DNA of 64,000 nucleotides from JACPVF01 sp964502095 (GCA_964502095.1 CAZCUF010000011.1:1-64000); one strand, 5' to 3'; shown: positions 1-8,486, counted from the stretch's first letter. The notes: a model not told the origin generated them from the letters alone. Program-made: numbers and translations.

Positions 1-1203
1 CGGCAGGCCCTGCCCGTTAGCACGGAAGAAGCCTGGCGCCGCACCGATATTCATGCACTGCCCGCTGACAAGTTCAAACTTCCAGCCGACGGCGCGTTTA
101 AAGCTTTGCCTGCTGTGCGCCCGGATTTGCTCAATCCGCTGGTTGCGAATCAACACGGCGGACAGATCGTGCTTCTGCCCGGCGGCTCACGCATTGACCT
201 CGACGAGAAGCTCGCCCAAAAAGGCGTGATCTTCACGGATTTGAAGACCGCGGAAGAAAAACATCCCGACCTGCTGATGAAGATGGTCGGCAAGACGGTC
301 AATGTGGAGGAAGGTAAATTCGCCGCACTGGCTGGCGCCTTTGCTCAAACCGGGATTGTCTTGTATGTGCCTAAAGGTGTAGTGGTCGAAGAGCCGTTGC
401 ATTCCGTGCTGTGGGGCCCGGGCGCGGACCTGGCTCACATCTCGCATCTGCTGGTTTTGGTGGATGAAGGCGCCTCGGTAACTTATATCCACGAGGCGGC
501 TTCGCCGGATGAAATCGGAACCAATTCTTTCCATGCAGGCCTCGTTGAGATTCAGGTTATGCCGGGCGCATCCCTGCGCTTTGTGGAACTGCAATCCTGG
601 GGACGGCACGTCTGGAATTTCTCGCACGAGCGCGTCCGCGTTGAACGCAACGGCAACCTCGATTGGATCTTTGGCGCCATCGGTTCGCGCCTGACGAAGA
701 ACTTCTCCGAGTTGGATCTTGCCGGCGAAGGTTCGACGGGCCGCATGTCCGGTTTCTATTTCACCGACGGCGATCAGCATCTCGATCACGATACACAGCA
801 GAATCACTTTGCCCCGCGTACCACCAGCGATTTGCTGTTCAAGGGCGCGCTCAAAGGGAAGAGCCGCTCGGTGTGGCAGGGCATGATCTACGTCGCGAAA
901 GACGCGCAGAAAACGGACGGCTATCAAGCCAACCGCAATATCATCCTCAGCGATCAGGCCCGCGCCGATTCGATCCCCGGGCTGGAGATTCTGGCCGACG
1001 ACGTGCGCTGTACGCACGGCGCGACGGTTGGCAAGCTGGAAGAGGAGCCGCTCTTTTATCTCAAGTCGCGCGGCATTCCACAGGCCGAAGCGGAGAAACT
1101 GGTGGTGGAGGGCTTCTTCGACCCGATCTTCCAGCGCATCCCGTTCGAGGGCGTGCGCGAACGCTTCCAGCAGTACATTGCCGACAAGATGAGCGTGAAG
1201 TAG
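1..1203 (+). CDS. sufD: Fe-S cluster assembly protein SufD (5' truncated by window)
   Basis: The reading frame is open from base 1 and its first residues (ALPVSTEEAWRRTDIHAL) match the usual SufD N-terminal region, so the true start lies upstream of the window; the TTG at 106 is only an internal codon. The rest is the SufB/SufD beta-helix core, with a C-terminal stretch (HGATVGKLEEEPLFYLKSRG) typical of the family. SufD forms the SufBC2D scaffold complex that builds Fe-S clusters in the cytoplasm. sufS and sufU follow on the same strand, so sufB and sufC are expected just upstream. SufB is a close paralogue, but the N-terminal motif and the context favour SufD. Confidence 0.93.
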   Translation, partial: RQALPVSTEEAWRRTDIHALPADKFKLPADGAFKALPAVRPDLLNPLVANQHGGQIVLLPGGSRIDLDEKLAQKGVIFTDLKTAEEKHPDLLMKMVGKTVNVEEGKFAALAGAFAQTGIVLYVPKGVVVEEPLHSVLWGPGADLAHISHLLVLVDEGASVTYIHEAASPDEIGTNSFHAGLVEIQVMPGASLRFVELQSWGRHVWNFSHERVRVERNGNLDWIFGAIGSRLTKNFSELDLAGEGSTGRMSGFYFTDGDQHLDHDTQQNHFAPRTTSDLLFKGALKGKSRSVWQGMIYVAKDAQKTDGYQANRNIILSDQARADSIPGLEILADDVRCTHGATVGKLEEEPLFYLKSRGIPQAEAEKLVVEGFFDPIFQRIPFEGVRERFQQYIADKMSVK

Positions 1204-1255
1204 TTCTCCGCGGAATTGGGCAGGGAATGGGGGAGCCCTTTTTTGAAAGCGAATC

Positions 1256-1261
1256 TATAAT
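1256..1261 (+). promoter_or_regulatory. -10 box TATAAT before the 1277 gene
   Basis: A perfect TATAAT lies 15 bases before the start codon at 1277, in the gap after sufD. No convincing -35 hexamer stands 16-18 bases upstream. It could start a second transcript inside the suf cluster with a very short leader. The same placement recurs elsewhere in the window. Confidence 0.45.
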
Positions 1262-1276
1262 TAAAAAGGATAATGA

Positions 1277-1669
1277 ATGAGCAATCCTCGCGTCAATCGA
1301 ATATCACCCGTCAGTAGAGAGGCGCGCGAAAACCCGCGCGAAAATAGAATGAGCCAGTTTTCCTACATGCGTGATCCCGGCCTTGCTCATGCGTTTGAAG
1401 TGGGCGATACGGTGGAAGTTTTCTGTGACCATGAAAAAAGCAGTGAGCGCGTGCGCGGCTGGATCAAAGGCATTGTGGTTCAGATCGACAACAAACTGGT
1501 CGCGGTGCAATTCCGCTCGAACGTTTTCCTCACCGACGGCTGGATGGTGCCGGACCGCATCCTGTGGTATCCGCTTAATTCGGAGCACATGCGTCCTCTG
1601 CCGGGCAAATCGAAGAAGTCGGCCGCCAAGGGCAAACGCTCATCGAAGAAGCGCATCCCTGATTACTAA
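1277..1669 (+). CDS. Small basic protein with SH3-like core, unknown function
   Basis: A 130-residue protein with AAAAGGA six bases before the ATG; an internal ATG at 1349 is an alternative start. The middle (about residues 38-100: EVGDTVEVFCDHEKSS, RGWIKGIVVQIDNKLVAVQF, DGWMVPDRILWYPL) has the alternating beta pattern of an SH3/Tudor-like barrel. The tail is strongly basic (GKSKKSAAKGKRSSKKR), which suggests nucleic-acid contact. I do not recognise a named family. It lies between sufD and sufS on the same strand, so it may be co-expressed with Fe-S assembly, but no direct role can be read from the sequence. Confidence 0.72.
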   Translation: MSNPRVNRISPVSREARENPRENRMSQFSYMRDPGLAHAFEVGDTVEVFCDHEKSSERVRGWIKGIVVQIDNKLVAVQFRSNVFLTDGWMVPDRILWYPLNSEHMRPLPGKSKKSAAKGKRSSKKRIPDY

Positions 1670-1720
1670 ATGAAATGATGGTTGGCTGAATACGAAAGTA
1701 TCGCGGCCAATGGTATTGCC

Positions 1721-2947
1721 ATGTCCCTTAATGTTCAAAAAATTCGTAGAGATTTTCCAATTCTCGAGCGGGAAACCCGCCCGGGTGTGCGCCTCGTCTA
1801 TCTTGATTCTACGGCGACCAGCCAGAAGCCGCTGACAGTCATCGAGTCGATGGATGCGTTCTATCGTCATTCGAATGCCAATATCCATCGCGGGGTGCAT
1901 ACTTTGGCCGAGGAGGCCACGGCTTTGTATGAGGAGGCGCGCGAAAAGATCGCCAAATTTATCAACGCGCCGTCGGCTCAGCAGATCGTTTACACGCGCA
2001 ACACAACCGAGTCGATCAACCTCGTGGCGTATACATGGGCGCGCGCCGTTCTCAAACCCGGCGATTTAATTCTTCTGACTGAGATGGAACATCATTCCAA
2101 TCTTGTTCCGTGGCAGATTCTGGCGGCGGAACGCGGCGTGGAATTGGATTTCATCCCGGTGACGGAGGACGGCCTGCTCGATCTGGACGCGTACCGTTCG
2201 CTTCTTGAACGAACCCCGAAGCTGGTCTCGTTTGCGCACATGTCCAACGTCCTCGGCACGATCAACCCTGCCGCCGAGATCATTCGTCTCGCGCACGAAG
2301 CGGGCGCGCTGACGATGGTCGATGGGGCGCAATCCGTCCCTCACCTGAAAGTGGATGTGCAGGCCCTCGACGCGGACTTCCTGGCATTTTCCGCGCACAA
2401 GATGTGCGGCCCCACCGGTATCGGCGCGCTGTATGGAAAAACGAGCTTGCTGGAAGCCATGCCTCCTTTTCTTGGCGGCGGCGATATGATTCGGGAAGTG
2501 AAACTGCGTTCCTTTCGCCCGAACTCACTGCCGCATAAATTCGAAGCCGGCACGCCGGCCATCGCGGAGGCAGTCGGTTTTGGCGCCGCAGTGGATTACC
2601 TGACCCAAATCGGCATGGACGATATTTCCGCGCACGAACATGTGATCGCCGAGTATGCGTTGGAACGGCTCGAAGAAATTCCGGGAGTGAAGGTGTTCGG
2701 CCCTTCTGCGGATAAGAAGGGCGGCGTGGCCTCCTTCACGCTGGAAGGCGTGCATCCGCACGATGTGGCGCAGATTCTGGACCGTGACGGGATCGCGGTG
2801 CGCGCCGGGCATCATTGCGCACAGCCGTTGCATGAAAAATTCGGTATTCCGGCTACCAGCCGCGCTTCATTTTATTTGTACAACACGAAGGAAGAAGTGG
2901 ATTTGCTGGTGAACGGAATCTATAAGGTGAAGGAAATATTCGGATAG
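1721..2947 (+). CDS. sufS: Cysteine desulfurase SufS
   Basis: PLP enzyme that takes sulfur from L-cysteine as a persulfide for Fe-S assembly. The PLP lysine sits in FSAHKMCGPTGIGALYG and the active cysteine in RAGHHCAQPL, the group II (SufS/CsdA) pattern. The frame is open to a TTG at 1682, but the ATG at 1721 (MSLNVQKIRRDFPIL) matches where family members begin, giving about 408 residues. No strong ribosome site precedes either start. The stop is 3 bases from the ATG of sufU, which fits SufU being its sulfur acceptor. The start is the only real doubt. Confidence 0.93.
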   Translation: MSLNVQKIRRDFPILERETRPGVRLVYLDSTATSQKPLTVIESMDAFYRHSNANIHRGVHTLAEEATALYEEAREKIAKFINAPSAQQIVYTRNTTESINLVAYTWARAVLKPGDLILLTEMEHHSNLVPWQILAAERGVELDFIPVTEDGLLDLDAYRSLLERTPKLVSFAHMSNVLGTINPAAEIIRLAHEAGALTMVDGAQSVPHLKVDVQALDADFLAFSAHKMCGPTGIGALYGKTSLLEAMPPFLGGGDMIREVKLRSFRPNSLPHKFEAGTPAIAEAVGFGAAVDYLTQIGMDDISAHEHVIAEYALERLEEIPGVKVFGPSADKKGGVASFTLEGVHPHDVAQILDRDGIAVRAGHHCAQPLHEKFGIPATSRASFYLYNTKEEVDLLVNGIYKVKEIFG

Positions 2948-2950
2948 TGT

Positions 2951-3346
2951 ATGGACGATCTCTATCGTGAAGTAATTATCGAGCATTACAAGAATCCGTC
3001 TTATCGCGGCCGCCTGGATCCGCACGATATTTCCTTTTCGGATAATAACCCGTTGTGCGGCGATCACATCCAGATCGACCTGCGCGTGGACTCGGACGGC
3101 AAGGTCACCGATGCGCGCTTCGATGGGCACGGCTGTGCCATCTCGCAGGCCTCCGCGGATTTACTGATCGAGACCATCGTCGGGAAATCGCTCGAAGAAA
3201 TAAAGAAGCTCAATAAGCAGGATGTTCTGGATCTGCTGGGCATCGAATTGGGTCCGGTCCGTTTAAAATGCGCCCTGCTTTCGCTCAAAGTCTTGAAAGC
3301 CGGCGTTTATGGTTTGGGAGAGGCTAGTGATGATTTGGTGGAATGA
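2951..3346 (+). CDS. sufU: SufU-type sulfur acceptor / Fe-S scaffold
   Basis: A 131-residue protein of the IscU/SufU fold. The three conserved cysteines are visible: C36 in NPLCGD, C62 in GHGCAIS and C107 in RLKCALL. SufU of Gram-positive-type SUF systems accepts sulfur from SufS, using a zinc site to draw the persulfide out. It begins 3 bases after the sufS stop, so the two are almost certainly translated from one message. It is slightly shorter than the Bacillus protein. Placement beside sufS favours SufU over IscU. Confidence 0.92.
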   Translation: MDDLYREVIIEHYKNPSYRGRLDPHDISFSDNNPLCGDHIQIDLRVDSDGKVTDARFDGHGCAISQASADLLIETIVGKSLEEIKKLNKQDVLDLLGIELGPVRLKCALLSLKVLKAGVYGLGEASDDLVE

Positions 3347-3386
3347 ACTGTTTGTTTGTATCATCAGGCGGGATGAGTAAAAGTCC

Positions 3387-3740
3387 ATGTTTAATTACAC
3401 AACTTTTGGTGAAGATAAAGCTGATTTTGTAGAGATCGCGCCCGCTTCGGACTTGCCGAACGGCGAACGACTATTCGTCGACGTGGGCGACGAACCGATT
3501 GTGATCTTCAATATGGCGGGACATTACTACGCCATTAGCGATGTGTGTTCGCACGATGACGGCCCGGTGGGCGAGGGGGAGCTCGATGGGTTTAACATCA
3601 TCTGTCCGCGGCACGGCGCGGAGTTCGATATCCGCACGGGAAAGGTGATGAAGATGCCTGCTGTTGTGGACATCCCTGCCTATCCGGTGCGCGTTGTGGA
3701 CGGAATGATACAACTCGGAGTGCCGAAAGAAAAAGTATGA
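3387..3740 (+). CDS. Rieske-type [2Fe-2S] ferredoxin
   Basis: A 117-residue soluble single-domain Rieske protein. Cluster ligands are C and H in VCSHDDGP and in ICPRHGAEF, and the fold ends with the usual DIRTGK and PVRVVDG strands. Small Rieske proteins of this type are electron carriers (NirD/BphF-like). It is the last gene of the suf run, 40 bases after sufU and directly before a hairpin, so it may supply electrons for cluster assembly or simply be a client; this is inference. There is no transmembrane anchor. Confidence 0.88.
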   Translation: MFNYTTFGEDKADFVEIAPASDLPNGERLFVDVGDEPIVIFNMAGHYYAISDVCSHDDGPVGEGELDGFNIICPRHGAEFDIRTGKVMKMPAVVDIPAYPVRVVDGMIQLGVPKEKV

Positions 3741-3770
3741 TATGGGACGGGCGATTCGCCTGTCCCATAT
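3740..3770 (+). terminator. Hairpin ending the suf cluster
   Basis: Arms ATATGGGAC-G-GGCG and CGCC-T-GTCCCATAT form a 14-pair stem with one G-U pair and a 3-base loop, beginning at the last base of the Rieske stop codon. No U-tract follows, so termination may be imperfect or the hairpin may mainly stabilise the 3' end. Confidence 0.6.
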
Positions 3771-3819
3771 CGTTATGAGATGACGTAAAGTATTTTGCGG
3801 AAATGGTAAAGGAAGGCCG

Positions 3820-4302
3820 ATGAGTCTGCTCAACGTGATTCGATGGGTGCACGTTATTTCGGGAATATCCTGGGTGGGAGAAGTCATCACGATAAACTTC
3901 GTCCTTGTTCCCGTGGTGATTAAACTATCGAAGGAAGAACGCGGGGTGTTTGTCCGCAATGTGTTTCCCAGAATCTTTCGATTGGCGTCTGTGCTGGCGG
4001 GAACGGCGGTCGTTTCGGGCGCTATTATGAACTATCTGCTTACAGGCTGGAAGAATCTCGATGTGGTGCTGAGTTCGCGGTGGGGACTGAGTATTGCGGT
4101 CGGCGGGGCGTTGGGATTATTGCTCGCGCTTTTCCATTTTTTCGTTGAATTTCGGCTCGAACCGACTGCCGAATCTGAAGAGGATCTACCGGATTCCGAG
4201 ATCGAGAAAATGCTCTCCACGCTTAAGATGATTCCACGAATTGGGCTTGTCGTTCTTATTATTGTGGTTCTTCTTATGATGATCGCGGCCAGAGGCTTCT
4301 AA
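3820..4302 (+). CDS. Four-helix membrane protein, CopD/DUF2269-like
   Basis: A 160-residue integral membrane protein with hydrophobic segments near residues 5-32, 50-72, 85-110 and 137-157. The start LLNVIRWVHVISGISWVGEV resembles the H-x-x-x-x-x-W-x-G opening of the CopD / DUF2269 superfamily, where the histidine can bind metal or haem. A good ribosome site (AAAGGAAGG) precedes the ATG. It is separated from the suf cluster by a hairpin and converges with the PIG-L gene. The substrate is unknown. Confidence 0.7.
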   Translation: MSLLNVIRWVHVISGISWVGEVITINFVLVPVVIKLSKEERGVFVRNVFPRIFRLASVLAGTAVVSGAIMNYLLTGWKNLDVVLSSRWGLSIAVGGALGLLLALFHFFVEFRLEPTAESEEDLPDSEIEKMLSTLKMIPRIGLVVLIIVVLLMMIAARGF

Positions 4303-4364
4303 AGTTTTCCGGGCGGACGGATAAGCGGTTTTTCGATCCATTTCACCCGATTTGAGCCGCGCGA

Positions 4365-5009
4365 TTAATCGTCCGCGCACTTTTCGAATTTGCCCACAAT
4401 TCTCAAAATATCGAAACCTTCTGCAAAAGGAAGTTCGGCCAACGCGCCGTGACGTACCATGATCGAACGCGTCAACTCGCTGTTGAAGTAATATTTTTCG
4501 CGGTAGGTCGCGTATTGTGAAAGGGCCTCGATCTTTTTGTTGACGTCCGTCTCTGTAACGCCCACGATGAAATGCGGGAAGAATCCGTATGACGAGCGCA
4601 CCACATCGAAGCCCAGTACAGTGATGCCGCGGTAGGCGCGCAGGGCTTCCTCGGTCATCACGTTGTGATCCTGGTGGATATCCTGCTTTGAATGAACGAA
4701 GATCAGGTCGGGTTTGAAATCCTTGCGCAGTTTCAGGAAGTATTCGAGAATTTCCTGCCGCGCATCCGGGAAGACGCGCGTGGCAAATGGACCGATTTGA
4801 ATCTTTTCTTTCGGTACGCCCAAGACCCGCATGGATTGGAAATGCTCATCCACTACATTTTTGAGATCGGGATTCTTTTGATTATCGGAGAGTGTGACGC
4901 ACAGCACGTCAGTCTGGTTGGCGATGTGATGCAGTAACGCGCCGCATCCCAGTTCGATATCGTCTGGGTGCGCGCCGAGGAAGAGAATGTTTTGCCCGTA
5001 GAAGTTCAT
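4365..5009 (-). CDS. PIG-L / LmbE family deacetylase
   Basis: A 214-residue zinc N-deacetylase of the PIG-L family. The diagnostic AHPDD motif is at residues 13-17 (zinc ligands H14 and D17, with D16 beside them) and the third ligand is in HQDHNV. Family members remove acetyl groups from N-acetylglucosamine conjugates such as mycothiol precursors, GPI or antibiotics. The ATG touches the stop of the upstream methyltransferase with no gap, so the two are translationally coupled and probably modify the same, unidentified, sugar-containing compound. Confidence 0.88.
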   Translation of the reverse strand: MNFYGQNILFLGAHPDDIELGCGALLHHIANQTDVLCVTLSDNQKNPDLKNVVDEHFQSMRVLGVPKEKIQIGPFATRVFPDARQEILEYFLKLRKDFKPDLIFVHSKQDIHQDHNVMTEEALRAYRGITVLGFDVVRSSYGFFPHFIVGVTETDVNKKIEALSQYATYREKYYFNSELTRSIMVRHGALAELPFAEGFDILRIVGKFEKCADD

Positions 5010-5813
5010 TTACTTTGTTGCCAGAATTCCGCCGACGACTTTGGTCATCACCAATTTGCCATCGCGTTCGAACCAGCGGATGGCGACTGCTTCGATCTTG
5101 CCGATCAACGCCTCGTATTCGTCATGGCTGTTGAACATCGAAGTCCATAGTTTGCGGTCTTCGCTCAGCGAAGCGCGCACATAATCGATGAACGGCGCCA
5201 CAGCCGGGAAGGTGATCGGATTCTCGAAGGTCAGAAGTTCGGTCTTTGCAAATTTACCCTCGATGGTTTTATAGATGTCGCCTTTAAAACGCGACGAGCC
5301 GGGCATGGGCGGAATCGGTTTGTTTGTAGCTTCCTTGATGATCTCATAGAACATCTGCTTGTTTTCAGGCAGTGGGCCGGTGACGAATAACCGTCCGCCG
5401 GGTTTGATCACCCGATGCGCCTCGCCAAATGTAAAGTCCAGATCGGAAGCGTAATAAATGGCGAACGCGCTCGAAAGCAGGTCGAATGTATGGTCGTCGA
5501 AATCGAAGCGCTTGTTGAAATCCATGAAACCGAAACGGATATTCTTACTGCCGCGTGCCGCCAATTTCTCTTTTGCTTTGGCGAGCAGTTCCTCCGAAAA
5601 ATCCGTGCCGACGATCTCGGCCTGGTCGCGGGTGTAATCGCTATAAAGAAAACATTGTTTTCCCGCGCCGCAACCAACGTCTAAAATTTTCATGCCCGCT
5701 TTGGGCTGGAGCACTTCGGTCGTCCATTGATCGATGTTTCGCGCTCCGTATGTTTCGTGGATGTTGATGCGGGTCAGCAGGTCTTTGCTGGTCTCTTTAT
5801 AATTGATTTCCAT
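5010..5813 (-). CDS. Class I SAM-dependent methyltransferase
   Basis: A 267-residue Rossmann-fold methyltransferase. Motif I is ILDVGCGAGKQ near residue 42, the acidic ribose-binding residue follows in EIVGTDFS, and the post-motif RVIKPGGRLFVTGP is typical of UbiE-like enzymes. The substrate cannot be read. An excellent ribosome site (GAAGGAGAAA) lies before the ATG, and a TATAAT box stands about 30 bases upstream. It is first in a two-gene unit with the PIG-L deacetylase. Confidence 0.88.
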   Translation of the reverse strand: MEINYKETSKDLLTRINIHETYGARNIDQWTTEVLQPKAGMKILDVGCGAGKQCFLYSDYTRDQAEIVGTDFSEELLAKAKEKLAARGSKNIRFGFMDFNKRFDFDDHTFDLLSSAFAIYYASDLDFTFGEAHRVIKPGGRLFVTGPLPENKQMFYEIIKEATNKPIPPMPGSSRFKGDIYKTIEGKFAKTELLTFENPITFPAVAPFIDYVRASLSEDRKLWTSMFNSHDEYEALIGKIEAVAIRWFERDGKLVMTKVVGGILATK

Positions 5814-5843
5814 GTGTCTTTCTCCTTCGCGAAGTTTCCGAAG

Positions 5844-5849
5844 ATTATA
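5844..5849 (-). promoter_or_regulatory. -10 box TATAAT of the methyltransferase unit
   Basis: Perfect TATAAT on the minus strand, 31 bases before the start at 5813, immediately after the hairpin that closes the hydrogenase operon. The region reads as terminator then promoter within about 50 bases. Confidence 0.55.
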
Positions 5850-5854
5850 ATTTG

Positions 5855-5893
5855 AAGGCTTCCAAAATTCAAGTGCTGAATTTTGGAAGCCTT
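5855..5893 (-). terminator. 17-pair perfect hairpin after the hydrogenase operon
   Basis: AAGGCTTCCAAAATTCA and its exact reverse complement are separated by 5 bases, 28 bases past the stop of the endopeptidase gene. The stem is unusually long and AT-rich, and only CAAATTATAAT follows on the minus strand in place of a U-tract. It most likely ends or protects the long hydrogenase message. Confidence 0.65.
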
Positions 5894-5920
5894 TGAATAC
5901 AGGTTCGGTTTTATGAACAA

Positions 5921-6412
5921 CTAAGCGTGGACGATAGCACGAAGAAGGTTTTGCACTTCTTTTTCGAGGATTTCACAAGCCGGTTCAATTGCCTGAGCTA
6001 CTGCGCGGCTGAGCGGGGCGCCGATTGCAGTTTCTCGAATTTCAACCCCGATCCCGCGGATCGGCAGGCTGGCGATTGGCAGGCCGAGTGTTTCCGCCAT
6101 GGAAAGTGTCTCCGCCACGCCCCAGCCGTGCGCCGATTTGGACTCGCTTTGAAACGCGGCCAACTGCTCGCGGGTGAGTTGATGTATCGTGCCCGGTTGA
6201 GCGGAACTTTGCACCGCGTCGATCAGGATGACCGCTTCCGCGCCCTCCATCAGCGACAGCAGATTCAGCCCCGGCAATTCGCTCGCTTCCACGCGGACCT
6301 CGGGCCTGCCCGCCGTTTCAGGGAATTTTTCCTGCCATCGGCGAATGATCTCCAGCCCGACTGCATCATCGCCGCGCAAGCTTTGCCCGATTCCGATCAC
6401 TGCCAGTTTCAC
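5921..6412 (-). CDS. Hydrogenase maturation endopeptidase
   Basis: HyaD/HoxW-type protease that cuts the C-terminal tail from the [NiFe] large subunit after nickel insertion. The start chosen is the GTG at 6412, whose last bases overlap the TGA of the large subunit (GTGA); the family opening VKLAVIGIGQSLRGDDAVG follows at once, with nickel-sensing acidic residues in GDDAVG. That gives 163 residues. A frame extension to 6463 would overlap the large-subunit gene by 55 bases and is not needed. It is the last gene of the operon and its substrate is encoded next door. Confidence 0.9.
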   Translation of the reverse strand: MKLAVIGIGQSLRGDDAVGLEIIRRWQEKFPETAGRPEVRVEASELPGLNLLSLMEGAEAVILIDAVQSSAQPGTIHQLTREQLAAFQSESKSAHGWGVAETLSMAETLGLPIASLPIRGIGVEIRETAIGAPLSRAVAQAIEPACEILEKEVQNLLRAIVHA

Positions 6413-7695
6413 TTCAACTCTTCCACTTTCAATTTGAGAAAATGTGTGGCGCATGAAATACACGGATCGTAGGCGCGCACAAGATGTTCGGCGGTCAATG
6501 TGGCTTCGGCCTCCGGCAGTTTCACGATCTGGGGCGCCAGCGCGAGCAGGTCGGCTTCGATGCGCGGCAGGTTCTGCGCGGTGGGCGGCGTGATTCTGGC
6601 GAACTTGATCAACCCGTTTTCGTCCACTCGATAGCGATGATACAGCAAGCCACGCGGCGCTTCTGTGGCGCCGGCCCCTTCGCCCGCCTTGAGTTTGAAT
6701 TCCGCGTGCGCCGGGCCTTCGGGTTTGTAATCTCTAACGAGTTGTATGGCTTCTTCGTAGGCGTCGACCAATTCAATAGCGCGCGCCAATAGCGACTTGA
6801 ACGGGTTTTTCAGCGGCAGTTTCACCCGGGCATCTTTGAGCGCTTTTTGCGCGGCAGGACTTAACTGCTCGTGGTTCAAGTTCAGGCGCGCCAGCGGCCC
6901 AACCAGATACGTGTTTCCGTCCACAGTGCGGCTGTGCAGTGCGTTGGAGTGTTTGACGTGCTCCTCGATGTACGCCGTTTCGTATTCTTCGATTGAGAGT
7001 TTGCGTCCCTTCGACGACCAAACTTCGCCTTCCATGATGGCGTATTTGTTCGGGTGATGTAAAGCCACGAACTCATAATCAATTTCAAGGTCCGGATAGG
7101 GAAGACCGGCGGCCCAGTGAGCGCAATCCAGCGCGGCGGCGAGTCCCCATTCCAGTTCGGGCAGGAGGGCGTTCAATGCTTCGGCGTCCGGCCAGCGATA
7201 AAATCCGCCAACGCAAACACTGACGGGGTGAACTGAGCGTCCACCGATGGTTTTCAGAATCTGATTGCCGATCTTCTTCAAGCGCAGGGCATTCTTGACC
7301 ACATCCGGCGCGATGCCTGCCAGCTCCAAAGCCGATTCTTTTCCCAGCAAATCCGGCGCCTGCAACAGATAAATATGCAGTGCGTGGCTTTCGATGTATT
7401 CGCCGCAGTACATCAACCGGCGTAACAGGTTCACCTGCGGGTGGACTTGAACGTTCAGCGCGCGCTCCAGCGCCTGCGCCGCGCTCATTTGATAGGCCAC
7501 AGGGCAAATGCCGCAAATGCGTGCTGTAATATCAGGGACTTCCTGCAGGAAGCGGTCAATTAGAAAACCTTCGAAGAAACGCGGCGGTTCGTATATATCG
7601 AGCCGAATTTCAACGGCTTTGCCATCCTGCAGGCCGATATATAAACCGCCTTCACCTTCCACGCGTGCCAGGGCAGGGACTTCGATGGATTTCAT
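6409..7695 (-). CDS. hydA: [NiFe] hydrogenase large (alpha) subunit, group 3b-like
   Basis: Catalytic subunit, 428 residues from the ATG at 7695. The nickel-site motifs are both present: RICGICPVAYQMSAAQAL near residue 60 and DPCISCATH near the end. Ten residues (FLKLKVEELK) follow the last histidine and would be the tail removed by the neighbouring endopeptidase. Start and upstream stop overlap as ATGA. The alpha subunit following beta, gamma and delta is the order of the Pyrococcus sulfhydrogenase operon (hydBGDA). Such cytoplasmic enzymes couple NAD(P)H and H2, reversibly. Confidence 0.95.
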   Translation of the reverse strand: MKSIEVPALARVEGEGGLYIGLQDGKAVEIRLDIYEPPRFFEGFLIDRFLQEVPDITARICGICPVAYQMSAAQALERALNVQVHPQVNLLRRLMYCGEYIESHALHIYLLQAPDLLGKESALELAGIAPDVVKNALRLKKIGNQILKTIGGRSVHPVSVCVGGFYRWPDAEALNALLPELEWGLAAALDCAHWAAGLPYPDLEIDYEFVALHHPNKYAIMEGEVWSSKGRKLSIEEYETAYIEEHVKHSNALHSRTVDGNTYLVGPLARLNLNHEQLSPAAQKALKDARVKLPLKNPFKSLLARAIELVDAYEEAIQLVRDYKPEGPAHAEFKLKAGEGAGATEAPRGLLYHRYRVDENGLIKFARITPPTAQNLPRIEADLLALAPQIVKLPEAEATLTAEHLVRAYDPCISCATHFLKLKVEELK

Positions 7696-8486
7696 TTGGC
7701 CTCCTTGTGATCTGCCAGAACGGCCTCTGCGGCCGCGCGAAAAGCCGGGGAATAACCGCTGATTCCGCGGAACAACCGCACGGTCTCGCTGGGGACGCGT
7801 TCGAGTTTCAGCAGTACATCGGTCAGTGAGTTCAGGTTCGGGTCGCGCGTCGGGCCGAAACATCCGTAACAGCCGCGTCCGTTGGCGGGGCATAACGCGT
7901 CACAGCCCGATTGCACGACCGGTCCGAGGCAGGGGATACCTTTATCCACCAGCACGCAGATCGTTCCCCTCGATTTACACTCCATGCAAACTGTGTAAGG
8001 TGGCAGGTTGGGGCGGCGATGATTGAGCAATGCAACGATCACTTCGAGCACTTGCGCCTTATTGACCGGGCAACCCCAAAGCTCCAAATCCACGGGTACG
8101 TGTTCTGCGATCGGCGTGGCGGTTTCCAGATAGCTCAGGTATTCAGGATGAGGATAGACTGTGTCGGCATAAGCTTTTGCATCCGCGAAATTGCGCAGGG
8201 CTTGCACGCCGCCGGAGGTGGCGCAGGTTCCAAGCGCGATCAGGAATTTCGCGTTGCGGCGAATCTCATGAATCCGCTCGATCTCGTGCGGCGTAGTCAC
8301 CGAGCCTTCCACCATGGCAATGTCATAAGGGCCGGGCTTTTGCGCCCGCGTCGCCTCCAGAAAGAAGGCGATATCTACAGCGTCCGCGAGACTCAGGAGC
8401 TCGTCTTCCATGTTTAGTAGCGATAATTGGCAACCGTCGCAGGAAGAGAATTTGTAAACCGCGAGACTGGGTTTATGAGGGGACAT
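7692..8486 (-). CDS. hydD: [NiFe] hydrogenase small (delta) subunit
   Basis: A 264-residue small subunit starting at the ATG at 8486, whose A is also the last base of the previous TAA. Cysteine groups for three Fe-S clusters are visible: SSCDGCQ, GTCATSGG and WGCPVNK for the proximal cluster, then CMECKSRGTICV, CLGP, SGCDALCP and CYGCFGP for the others. There is no Tat signal or membrane anchor, so the enzyme is cytoplasmic, as expected for group 3. It passes electrons from the Ni-Fe site to the beta/gamma subunits. Confidence 0.94.
   Translation of the reverse strand: MSPHKPSLAVYKFSSCDGCQLSLLNMEDELLSLADAVDIAFFLEATRAQKPGPYDIAMVEGSVTTPHEIERIHEIRRNAKFLIALGTCATSGGVQALRNFADAKAYADTVYPHPEYLSYLETATPIAEHVPVDLELWGCPVNKAQVLEVIVALLNHRRPNLPPYTVCMECKSRGTICVLVDKGIPCLGPVVQSGCDALCPANGRGCYGCFGPTRDPNLNSLTDVLLKLERVPSETVRLFRGISGYSPAFRAAAEAVLADHKEAK

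Noticed and set aside
187..1017. Long minus-strand open frame (276 codons) opposite sufD
   Set aside because: Mirror of the GC-rich sufD coding frame; low-complexity composition, no ribosome site, and sufD itself is certain.
1682..1720. TTG start extending SufS by 13 residues
   Set aside because: The ATG at 1721 matches the family N-terminus; the extension has no homologous pattern and no ribosome site.
7696..7893. N-terminal extension of the hydrogenase large subunit
   Set aside because: It would overlap the small-subunit gene by 200 bases in another frame; the ATGA junction at 7695 explains the start.
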